22,636 nt of DNA from JANXXV01 sp038230275. Its GTDB lineage: Bacteria; Acidobacteriota; Terriglobia; Bryobacterales; Bryobacteraceae. Within the stretch, counting starts at the first letter, position 1; every line of letters starts with the position of its first letter. The notes beneath the pieces are model-generated. The model saw only the letters and a list, made by a program, of their open reading frames with translations. It had not been told where the DNA came from and made no database searches. Made by a program: the position numbers and the translations under genes. This document shows positions 15,415 through 21,452 of the stretch, piece after piece. The stretch covers positions 1 to 22,636 of the forward strand of contig JBBRNO010000109.1 in the NCBI GenBank assembly GCA_038230275.1, given 5' to 3'.

Positions 15415-15688
15415 GACGGCCCCCGGCGATACTGGGTACGATCGATACGGTGTCTGAGTCTGTGACTGGCGTGGCATCCTTGCTCAAGTAGCGGATATCT
15501 TCGTCATTGACGTAGACGTTGACAAAGCTGCGCAGTTTACCTTCATCGCTGTAGAGATGCTTGCGAAGGTCGGAATATTGCGATGTCAGCGCCGCCAGTA
15601 ATTCGCCTACGGTCGCTCCCGGCAATTCCACGGAGTCTTTCTTTTCTACAAACTGTCGTAGAGGGGTGGGAATCAGAATCTTGGCCAA
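15404..15688 (-). CDS. cysO: CysO-type sulfur carrier protein (MoaD/ThiS fold)
   Basis: The product has 94 residues from a TTG start chosen because a GAGG site lies seven bases upstream and the conserved opening strand MAKILIPTPLRQFV begins there; the longer frame to 15775 runs through mec. The ubiquitin-like beta-grasp fold is shown by the VELPGATVGELLAALTSQYS helix region, the FVNVYVNDEDIRYL strand and the closing VSIVPSIAGG. The Gly89-Gly90 pair is the sulfur-bearing end in the family, but here four more residues, Arg-His-Gly-Ser, follow before the stop. CysO homologues usually end at GG, so this looks like a pro-form needing removal of the tail. The tail is encoded by the overlap with moeZ. 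CysO thiocarboxylate gives its sulfur to CysM-bound aminoacrylate. Confidence 0.9.
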   Translation of the reverse strand: MAKILIPTPLRQFVEKKDSVELPGATVGELLAALTSQYSDLRKHLYSDEGKLRSFVNVYVNDEDIRYLSKDATPVTDSDTVSIVPSIAGGRHGS

Positions 15689-15692
15689 TGTA

Positions 15693-16115
15693 TTACCTCG
15701 GATGTTGGAGTTCTTCCGGCACGGCGACCGTTTGGTCGGCGTCGGGCAGGAAGCTATTTGCGTGGTGAAATTCACCCTTTTGAATCGATAGGACCACGAA
15801 AGAATACCAAGGGCAGGAATTTTCGAGGTCGGTCTTGGAAAAGTAAGCGTCGCAGTCAGGATGGGAGTGAAAAATTCCCACCAGATCCATGCCCTGGCGG
15901 CGGGCTTCGGCGTCTGCCTTAATCAGATCTTCGGGACGCAATTGATAGAAAGTGCCTTGCGCACCTTGGAAGGCATTCTCAAGTACTACAGCAACTTGCA
16001 CGGATTTTTGGTCCCCGTCTACCGAGCCTAGCATCGCGCCGCAACACTCGTTCGGATAGGTTGAGCGAGCATGGGAAACCATAAGATCCCATGCCGCCTG
16101 TTCAATCTTGATCAT
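15693..16115 (-). CDS. mec: Mec-type JAMM/MPN+ metalloprotease
   Basis: This 140-residue protein is a complete JAB1/MPN+ zinc protease: Glu23 in NECCG, and the HxH-x7-S-xx-D signature HSHPDCDAYFSKTD with His83, His85, Ser93 and Asp96. In mycobacteria, Mec (Rv1334) cuts cysteine from the CysO-cysteine adduct, which yields free cysteine and regenerates CysO. Here it may have a second job, removing the post-GG tail of CysO, as the related QbsD does for QbsE. The start overlaps the end of cysM by 14 bases (ATGATCAAGATTGA shared), and the stop is four bases before the cysO start. The position inside the pathway operon makes the function very likely. Confidence 0.92.
   Translation of the reverse strand: MIKIEQAAWDLMVSHARSTYPNECCGAMLGSVDGDQKSVQVAVVLENAFQGAQGTFYQLRPEDLIKADAEARRQGMDLVGIFHSHPDCDAYFSKTDLENSCPWYSFVVLSIQKGEFHHANSFLPDADQTVAVPEELQHPR
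15696..15699 (-). promoter_or_regulatory. Shine-Dalgarno of cysO
   Basis: GAGG on the minus strand (within the last codons of mec) lies seven bases before the TTG at 15688. It fixes the cysO start at this TTG. Confidence 0.6.
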
Positions 16116-17061
16116 CCCAGAAATGCTCGCTTAGATATTTGTCTGCGCCGTCGCAAAGTATAGTTACGATGACGCCCGGCTCGCCACGCTTCACCAGATC
16201 GGTTCCAATGGTGTGCGCCGCATGGAGATTGGCGCCCGCCGAGACGCCGATCAGAATTCCTTCGTCACGGGCGACTCTGCGCACCATCCGATGCGCATCT
16301 TCGGTTTCCAGCCATAAGTTTCCGTCGGTCAGTTTGTCATCGTAAATGGCTGGAACGATGGCGGTGGGCATGTGTTTCAACCCTTCCAGACCGTGGAAGC
16401 CGCTGGAGGGTTGCGCCGAATAGCACTTCACGTGCGGCAGATCGTGCCTTAGACGCTTGGTGACGCCCATGCAGGTGCCGCTGGTCCCCAGGCAGGCCAC
16501 AAAATGCGTGATCTGGTGATGAGTTTGTTCCATTATTTCTACGGCTGTAGTTTTATAATGTGCCTGCCAGTTGGCCGGGTTGCCGTACTGATCCGGATAG
16601 AAGTAGGCGTCCGGATTTTCGGCGTAGACCGCCTTGCATTTCCGAATCGCTCCGTCGGAGCCTTCGCCGGGATCTGTGAAAATGATCTCCGCACCATAGG
16701 CTTTGAGAATCCGTTTCCGCTCGATGGATGCGTTTTTCGGAAGGCATAATCTGACGCGGTAACCCTTGGCCGCGCCAATCATCGCGTAGGCAATCCCGGT
16801 GTTACCGCTGGTGGCATCGAGGATGATCTTGTCTTTGGTGAGTTTTCCGGAACGCTCGCCTTCATCGATCATGTTCAAGGCTGGGCGATCCTTCACGGAG
16901 CCGCCGGGGTTGCGGTATTCCGCTTTCCCGTAGATCTCGACACCTGGCAAGTCCGCGCTCAACCTTCCCAGGTAAACCAGCGGAGTATTGCCGATTTGCG
17001 AGAGTAGCGAGGTTGCCGGTGGGCCGGAGGACACACCAAGCGTAGTGGTAGCCAAGCTCAT
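16102..17061 (-). CDS. cysM: Cysteine synthase CysM (CysO-dependent type)
   Basis: The 319-residue protein is a fold-type II PLP enzyme. Lys57 in NPGGSVKDRP forms the internal aldimine, TSGNTG (84-89) binds the substrate carboxylate and GTSGT (192-196) holds the PLP phosphate. In the CysO pathway the enzyme uses O-phosphoserine and CysO thiocarboxylate in place of O-acetylserine and sulfide. The operon with mec, cysO and moeZ supports that type over plain CysK. Mycobacterial CysM uses an Arg (Arg220) to hold the phosphate; by eye this region aligns with GLEGLKHMPTAIVP, putting Lys229 there, which could still bind phosphate. The ATG at 17061 has no Shine-Dalgarno; GTG at 17034 is an alternative. 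A strong promoter lies directly upstream. Confidence 0.93.
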   Translation of the reverse strand: MSLATTTLGVSSGPPATSLLSQIGNTPLVYLGRLSADLPGVEIYGKAEYRNPGGSVKDRPALNMIDEGERSGKLTKDKIILDATSGNTGIAYAMIGAAKGYRVRLCLPKNASIERKRILKAYGAEIIFTDPGEGSDGAIRKCKAVYAENPDAYFYPDQYGNPANWQAHYKTTAVEIMEQTHHQITHFVACLGTSGTCMGVTKRLRHDLPHVKCYSAQPSSGFHGLEGLKHMPTAIVPAIYDDKLTDGNLWLETEDAHRMVRRVARDEGILIGVSAGANLHAAHTIGTDLVKRGEPGVIVTILCDGADKYLSEHFWDDQD

Positions 17062-17073
17062 TTGGATGTCTTC

Positions 17074-17102
17074 ATTCTATGAATCGCCGTAATTCCTGTC
17101 AA
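17074..17102 (-). promoter_or_regulatory. Sigma-70-like promoter of the cysM operon
   Basis: On the minus strand a perfect -35 TTGACA (17102-17097) is followed, after 17 bases, by -10 TAGAAT (17079-17074), one mismatch from TATAAT. The predicted transcription start is near 17067, only about six bases before the cysM ATG, so the leader would be extremely short and without a ribosome site. Confidence 0.72.
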
Positions 17103-17158
17103 CAATGGGATGTTTTCGGCCCGGCCGGGGATTCAGCTGCCTTGCTACTATGATAGCC

Positions 17159-18424
17159 ATGTTCCGGTACCTGACTTTCGTTTGGATTCTTGGGCAGACT
17201 GCGGCGTTGTTCGCACAGAGCTCATCGATTTCGATTACGCCGGCGGTAATCACGCAGTGCTTATCGGGGCGGGGAGCGGCCACACTTTCCTGGAACACGC
17301 CCGGGCCGGGTGCGGTGCAGGTTCGCATTGGGGACGCGCAGGGTCCGGCGATGACTGGGAGGGAAGCGCCGGCGGGAGCTGCCCAGACCGGCGAGTGGGT
17401 TTCAAACGGTCTGGTTTTTGTGCTGGTGAATGATGCGGGCTCGGAACTGGCGCGGGTGTCGGCGAAAGTGAGTTGCGACGCTCGTCCCGATCCGTTGGAA
17501 GCAGCCTTGGCGGCAGGGGCGTGGTTCCCGCTGCAGATTGGCAACCAGTGGGTGTATCGATACGACAGCCGGGTGGTGACGTCTGATTACGTTACCTGGA
17601 CAATCACCGGGTTGGAGCAGCGCGGAGATCGAACCTATTATGTGCTCTCGACCCGGCCTGGCAGTGACATGCTGCTGCGCAACGATAGCGACGGGCGGGT
17701 TTACAGAATCCGCGATGCCGCGACGCAGACGGAAGAGTTGTGGCTGGACCCTACAGCCAATCCAGATCCCGCCGCCTTGCTGACCATCCGGCAGCGCAAC
17801 TTTACCTATACGAGTGCGCTGGGGACCTTTTCCGGAGGGATCATTTACGAGACTAACCAGTTCAGCCTTATCCGGGAAACCGGAACTTTTGTACGCGGAC
17901 TGGGGCTGGTGCAGAGAAGCTCAATGTTGCTAACCGGTTCCTCGGGAGGCTTCACCGACGGGCTGCAATTGGTCTCGGTGCGCATTGGGAAGGGCATCCG
18001 CTTGGCAACCGACGCTGTTGGGTTTCGGATTGGCGTGGAGAACACACGCCTGGATGTCACAAATAAGAAAGTGACCAATTGTGCCATACCCTGCTATTTT
18101 CCCGCGTGCGGAATCGGGGGCGGCGATCCGGTAAACACGTACAAGCCCTGCTTCCAGGCGCGGTTGGGCATTCAGCATCCGCTGGATGGGAGCGTGTTCT
18201 CCTTAGAAGTGGAATTGCGCGATGCAACTGACCGGCAGGTTTTTCAGGCGGCCATCCCGTTGACCGGCTCAGACGTCTTGGCGGACTTTACCGCGTTTCA
18301 GCAGGTGCCCCTTTATGCAAAGCCGAACGAGCCATTTGCCGCGGGCAACTACCGGCTGAATGGACGATTGAAGCGCAATGGGGAAGATGCGGGATCGGCG
18401 ACGGTGCCGATTCGGATCGATTAA
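17159..18424 (+). CDS. Secreted protein of unknown function
   Basis: From the ATG at 17159 the product has 421 residues with a signal peptide (MFRYLTFVWILGQTAALFAQ). ATG codons at 17150 and 17105 are upstream alternatives; the -10-like TACTAT overlapping the one at 17150 favours 17159. After the signal comes a small Ig-like region (about 22-108) that opens with ITPAVITQC and AATLSWNTPGPGAVQVRIG, a style common in Solibacter-type secreted proteins. A second region starts at WFPLQIGNQWVYRYDSR (about 118) and is all-beta to 290. A cysteine-rich part follows around 310-340 (CAIPCYFPACG), and a last beta domain runs from 344 to 421. No catalytic motif is evident. It could be a cell-surface binding protein, but this is only a guess from the beta-domain makeup. 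It is divergent from cysM. Confidence 0.78.
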   Translation: MFRYLTFVWILGQTAALFAQSSSISITPAVITQCLSGRGAATLSWNTPGPGAVQVRIGDAQGPAMTGREAPAGAAQTGEWVSNGLVFVLVNDAGSELARVSAKVSCDARPDPLEAALAAGAWFPLQIGNQWVYRYDSRVVTSDYVTWTITGLEQRGDRTYYVLSTRPGSDMLLRNDSDGRVYRIRDAATQTEELWLDPTANPDPAALLTIRQRNFTYTSALGTFSGGIIYETNQFSLIRETGTFVRGLGLVQRSSMLLTGSSGGFTDGLQLVSVRIGKGIRLATDAVGFRIGVENTRLDVTNKKVTNCAIPCYFPACGIGGGDPVNTYKPCFQARLGIQHPLDGSVFSLEVELRDATDRQVFQAAIPLTGSDVLADFTAFQQVPLYAKPNEPFAAGNYRLNGRLKRNGEDAGSATVPIRID

Positions 18425-18444
18425 CCGCACGTATAGTGAATCCT

Positions 18445-18969
18445 ATGACGGAATATTTCCTGGAAGAGTCCTTGGCTGTTTTGACACGTACTCCTGCTAC
18501 GTTGAATGCCCTCTTGCGCGATTTACCGGGCGCGTGGACAGAAGCTACAGAGGGGCCCGGCACGTGGAGCCCCTACGTGGTTGTCGGCCACTTGATTCAC
18601 GCCGAGCGTGCCGACTGGATGCCTCGCCTGGAGATTATCCTACAGCATGGCACAAGCCGCCCCTTTGACACATTTGATCGAGAGGCGCAGTTCCTCGAAA
18701 GCGACGGGAAATCGCTTTCCAGTTTACTGGATGAGTTCTCTGCGGTGCGCCAGGACAATTTGATGCGGCTGCGCGCGATTGACTTACAGCCCGGGCAACT
18801 GGAATTGGACGGGCTGCATCCCGCTCTAGGCCTGGTAACGGTGCGGCAACTATTGGCAACATGGACCGCCCACGATCTGGGGCACATTCTGCAAGTGACC
18901 CGAGTGATGGCCAAGCGATACAAGCAGGAAGTGGGCCCTTGGGCCGAATACCTGTCTGTCATGAGATAG
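18445..18969 (+). CDS. DinB-like four-helix metal-binding protein
   Basis: The 174-residue product has the DinB/YfiT-type helix pattern: an N-terminal helix, then WSPYVVVGHLIHAERADW (41-58) with His49, and WTAHDLGHILQVTRVMAKRY (140-159) with His143 and His147. These three histidines are the usual metal site of the superfamily. Members act as thiol-dependent transferases (bacillithiol/mycothiol linked) or are of unknown function; this one cannot be placed further. The start is ATG 18445; GTG 18436 is an alternative that would add three residues. A -10-like TATAGT (18432-18437) ends seven bases before the ATG and no Shine-Dalgarno is seen, so it may be translated from a leaderless mRNA. Its stop is one base from the end of the convergent next gene. 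Confidence 0.85.
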   Translation: MTEYFLEESLAVLTRTPATLNALLRDLPGAWTEATEGPGTWSPYVVVGHLIHAERADWMPRLEIILQHGTSRPFDTFDREAQFLESDGKSLSSLLDEFSAVRQDNLMRLRAIDLQPGQLELDGLHPALGLVTVRQLLATWTAHDLGHILQVTRVMAKRYKQEVGPWAEYLSVMR

Positions 18970-18970
18970 G

Positions 18971-19756
18971 TTACGGCTGGGTGGGAACGATCTTCGATTC
19001 CGCCTGGAATTTCTGGTAGTTCAAATAGCGCACGGTCAGGCGCATTCGCAACGGACCGTTTCGAAACTGCAGCGTATCGTCGGCGTGCGTGTGGACGGGA
19101 AACCAGTGGCCGCCGATGTTCTCGCGGAAGGTGGTGAAATGCGGGAAGAGATTCTCACGATCCGGATTGGTGCTGTGGATTTGCGGGACAGCCTGCCCTT
19201 CGGTGCGGACGATGGAGTAGTCGCGTTTGTCGATCCAGAAGTTGCCGTCGAACAGGCGCTGCCCTTGCAGAATCTGCCGTGGGCGCACTTGCATCACCCA
19301 GCAATCTACTGCATCCACGGTTTCCTCGCCGCGGAATTTCGTTTCGTACGCCCATAGGCGGTCGGCGGTGAACAGGAACGGCTGCACTTCGCGCAGGTCG
19401 CGGAAATCTTCTTCGGTCTGCTTCATGCGTTTCAGATTCATCAGTGGTTTGCCCACCATGTGTTCGGTTCGCTCGCCGGTTGGGGAAAAGATGACCTCCC
19501 GGACTTCGCGGTATTCCCCGGCACGGCTGCCGCGCGAATCCATCTCTTCCACGACGACGGACTGGCGGTAGGTGTAGTTATTGCGCGCCGCTTCGCTTTC
19601 CGCTTCCCGGTTGGCCACTTTGCGCGCCAGATCGGGCGGCGGATCGGCGGCGATTGCCGGGGTTAGCAGCAGGCTGAATGATAAGATGAACCGAATGCAG
19701 GAATCGCTACGCGGGTATGGCTTCACGCTCGCAGCCGTCTGGGTGGCATTTTGCAT
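18971..19756 (-). CDS. Secreted LolA-like protein of unknown function
   Basis: The product has 261 residues. A signal sequence lies at about 20-37 (CIRFILSFSLLLTPAIA) after an unusually long N-terminal part. ATG 19756 is supported by a GAGGG site five bases upstream; GTG 19726 would give a more typical signal peptide. The body has a charged helix (42-60), then beta strands with WAYETKFRGEETVDAVDCWVMQV and GNFWIDKRDYSIVRTEGQA. This looks like the half-barrel of LolA/LolB or of outer-membrane lipoprotein-sorting-related families frequent in acidobacteria. A lipid-binding or envelope role is plausible, but unproven. Both possible starts lie inside the 5' end of the divergent CPBP protease gene (71-base overlap with the ATG). 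Confidence 0.75.
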   Translation of the reverse strand: MQNATQTAASVKPYPRSDSCIRFILSFSLLLTPAIAADPPPDLARKVANREAESEAARNNYTYRQSVVVEEMDSRGSRAGEYREVREVIFSPTGERTEHMVGKPLMNLKRMKQTEEDFRDLREVQPFLFTADRLWAYETKFRGEETVDAVDCWVMQVRPRQILQGQRLFDGNFWIDKRDYSIVRTEGQAVPQIHSTNPDRENLFPHFTTFRENIGGHWFPVHTHADDTLQFRNGPLRMRLTVRYLNYQKFQAESKIVPTQP

Positions 19757-20681
19757 CGCGGCCCTCTTTTACGCACAACTCTACAATATACCGGCCGGTA
19801 TAGCGCTGGCGGTTGTCCCTGCGTTTTTGCTGGAAGTGGCCTTCTATTTGGGCACCGGGATAGAGCCGGTGCGCCGGCGGGTGGAATCCTGGGCAACTCC
19901 CGTTATGTTGGCTGCCCTGATGACGGTAAGTGCGGTTGTGCCTTACTGCATCGCCGCTTTGGCGACCGGAAGTTTCCAGATACAATCGCTGATTACGCTG
20001 CTGGTGCTGGCGGGCGCGGCGTCCTTTTGGTATCTGTGGGCGGGCAGCCGGACGCTGGCCGATGTTGGCTTTCTGGCTTTGATGGCTGCGGTCTACTTAT
20101 CGAAGATCTTCAATACGATCTACGTTAGCCCGGCGCCGAAGGTCACGCTTGCAGTCCTGGGAACAATCATGTGGATTCGTATTGGCATGATGGCTTGCCT
20201 GTCGATCCGCAAAATGAGCGGGATCAATTTTGGCTTTATTCCCCGCGGGAAGGAATGGAAAATCGGCGTGATTCACTATTTTGGATTTCTGCCGTTCGGG
20301 TATTTCGCGGGGAATTATTTCGGGCTGTTGCACCCGCAGACCGTGACGCCGGCTTCGAAAGCGATCCTGCTAATCGTTGCGACATTTCTGGGGACACTTT
20401 GGGGATTGGCTACGCTGGAGGAGTTCTTTTTTCGCGGCGTACTGCAGCAGATGATCCGTCGCGAAACCAATGACGACTTCGCGGCGATTATGATCACCGC
20501 GGTGATTTTTGGATTGGCGCATCTAGGCTTCGGGCATGCCTTTCCGAATTGGAAGATGGTGGTGATGGCAGGGATTCACGGCGTGGTTTTGGGGCACGCT
20601 TTCCTGCAAGCGGGTAGCGTGCGAGCGCCGATGGTGACCCATGCGCTGGTGGTGACGACGTGGAAAGTGTTTCTGTATTGA
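19686..20681 (+). CDS. CPBP-family intramembrane metalloprotease
   Basis: The 331-residue protein has about eight hydrophobic helices. The CPBP (Rce1/Abi) signature is complete: motif 1 EEFFFR (245-250) in helix TLEEFFFRGVLQQM, motif 2 FGLAH with His279, and a third conserved His319 in THALVV. The family comprises membrane-embedded glutamate/zinc proteases that act on prenylated proteins in eukaryotes and on unknown peptides in bacteria. Start ATG 19686 (or 19695, three residues shorter). Both starts lie inside the divergent LolA-like gene, so its promoter must sit within that gene. The stop comes 39 bases before the VapB antitoxin start. No bacteriocin cluster is near, so an immunity role is not supported. 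Confidence 0.88.
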   Translation: MNRMQESLRGYGFTLAAVWVAFCIAALFYAQLYNIPAGIALAVVPAFLLEVAFYLGTGIEPVRRRVESWATPVMLAALMTVSAVVPYCIAALATGSFQIQSLITLLVLAGAASFWYLWAGSRTLADVGFLALMAAVYLSKIFNTIYVSPAPKVTLAVLGTIMWIRIGMMACLSIRKMSGINFGFIPRGKEWKIGVIHYFGFLPFGYFAGNYFGLLHPQTVTPASKAILLIVATFLGTLWGLATLEEFFFRGVLQQMIRRETNDDFAAIMITAVIFGLAHLGFGHAFPNWKMVVMAGIHGVVLGHAFLQAGSVRAPMVTHALVVTTWKVFLY

Positions 20682-20714
20682 TGTTGAGACATCACAACTT
20701 GCATGCGTTATGAT
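20680..20714 (+). promoter_or_regulatory. Candidate vapBC promoter with overlapping inverted repeat
   Basis: GAGACA (20686-20691), a 17-base spacer, then TATGAT (20709-20714) make a plausible sigma-70 promoter. The predicted transcription start is at or next to the vapB ATG at 20721, so the mRNA would be leaderless. A perfect inverted repeat GATGT-tgag-ACATC (20680-20693) covers the -35 element and is a candidate operator for VapBC autoregulation, which is usual for the family. Confidence 0.42.
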
Positions 20715-20720
20715 GTTTAT

Positions 20721-20981
20721 ATGCGAACTACACTCACTCTCGATCCCGATGTGGCGCTAGAGCTGAAGAATAAAGTTGAGACGGAACATTTGACGCTGAA
20801 AGAAGCGGTGAATTCCGCGTTACGGGCTGGATTGCGGGTGGCCAAGCTTAAGGAGAAACCGTTTAAAGTAGAGCCGTTTCCCGCCAGCTTCCGCCTTAAT
20901 CCTGGTATCGACCCTGACAAACTCAATCAATTTCTCGATGACCTGGAAGTGGAAGACTATCTCTTGAAACAGAACCGATGA
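20721..20981 (+). CDS. vapB: VapB-like antitoxin
   Basis: The 86-residue protein begins MRTTLTLDPDVALELKNKVE, the ribbon-helix-helix opening typical of VapB antitoxins with the DNA-binding beta strand at residues 2-8. The helix LTLKEAVNSALRAGLRVAK follows, then a C-terminal tail ending in VEDYLLKQNR that should wrap the toxin. It binds the toxin and represses the operon with it. The ATG at 20721 is chosen because it puts the ribbon at the very N-terminus; ATG 20703 would add MRYDVY. The stop TGA overlaps an ATG at 20978 in ATGA form, but that ATG is now in the wrong frame for the toxin (see the repeat). Confidence 0.88.
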   Translation: MRTTLTLDPDVALELKNKVETEHLTLKEAVNSALRAGLRVAKLKEKPFKVEPFPASFRLNPGIDPDKLNQFLDDLEVEDYLLKQNR

Positions 20982-21003
20982 TCATTCCAGATGATCATTC
21001 CAG
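20978..21003 (+). repeat. 13-bp perfect tandem duplication at the vapB/vapC junction
   Basis: ATGATCATTCCAG is present twice without spacer, at 20978-20990 and 20991-21003. The first copy keeps the ATGA overlap with the vapB stop. Because 13 is not a multiple of three, an initiation at the first ATG reads out of frame and gives a 74-residue unrelated peptide (to 21202). The second copy starts the true toxin. Confidence 0.95.
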
Positions 21004-21422
21004 ACGTCAATCTACTGCTGCACGCCTACAACCCGGCATCTCTTCGCCACGCGGCGGCTCGTTCTTGGTGGGATCAAACGATGATGGGTCCACGGCCCAT
21101 TGGCTTGGCTTGGGTCGCGGTTCTGGGATTTATTCGGATTTCCACACACCGCAGAGCATCGCCGAATCCGATAGTCCCCACCGAGGCCACGCGGCGAGTT
21201 AGCACTTGGCTGGCGAATCCGCGGGTGCAAATCATCTCACCTGGAGAAGGCCACGCTGAAATACTGTTCCGCTTACTGGAAGAGTTGGGTACGGCCGGTA
21301 ACCTGACTACAGACGCGCATCTGGCCGCCCTGGCGATTGAGTATCGAGCTGAAATCGCTTCCACCGATACAGACTTCGCGCGCTTCAAGGGGTTGCGCTG
21401 GTTCAATCCACTGAAAGTCTAA
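20991..21422 (+). CDS. vapC: VapC-like PIN-domain ribonuclease toxin
   Basis: The 143-residue toxin has a PIN domain. Asp5 is in MIIPDVNLLLHAYN, Asp108 in NLTTDAHLAALAIEY, and Asp126/Asp128 in STDTDFARF. These acidic residues bind the Mg ions for RNA cleavage. The sequence has the style of the group with GLxWxxxLGFIRISTH in place of the second Glu. Such toxins cut tRNA or rRNA when free of VapB. Start ATG 20991 lies nine bases after the antitoxin stop in the second copy of a 13-base duplication and has no Shine-Dalgarno of its own, so it would rely on ribosomes finishing vapB. The C-terminus GLRWFNPL is complete, so the toxin looks intact. Confidence 0.92.
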   Translation: MIIPDVNLLLHAYNPASLRHAAARSWWDQTMMGPRPIGLAWVAVLGFIRISTHRRASPNPIVPTEATRRVSTWLANPRVQIISPGEGHAEILFRLLEELGTAGNLTTDAHLAALAIEYRAEIASTDTDFARFKGLRWFNPLKV

Positions 21423-21452
21423 CGCCGCGCCCGCTACAATTAAGCATCCGCG

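Noticed and set aside
19686..21422. CPBP protease plus VapBC as a phage-defence island
   Set aside because: CPBP proteins and VapBC are common as single chromosomal genes; no nuclease, integrase or other defence gene is near, so the neighbourhood alone does not support it.
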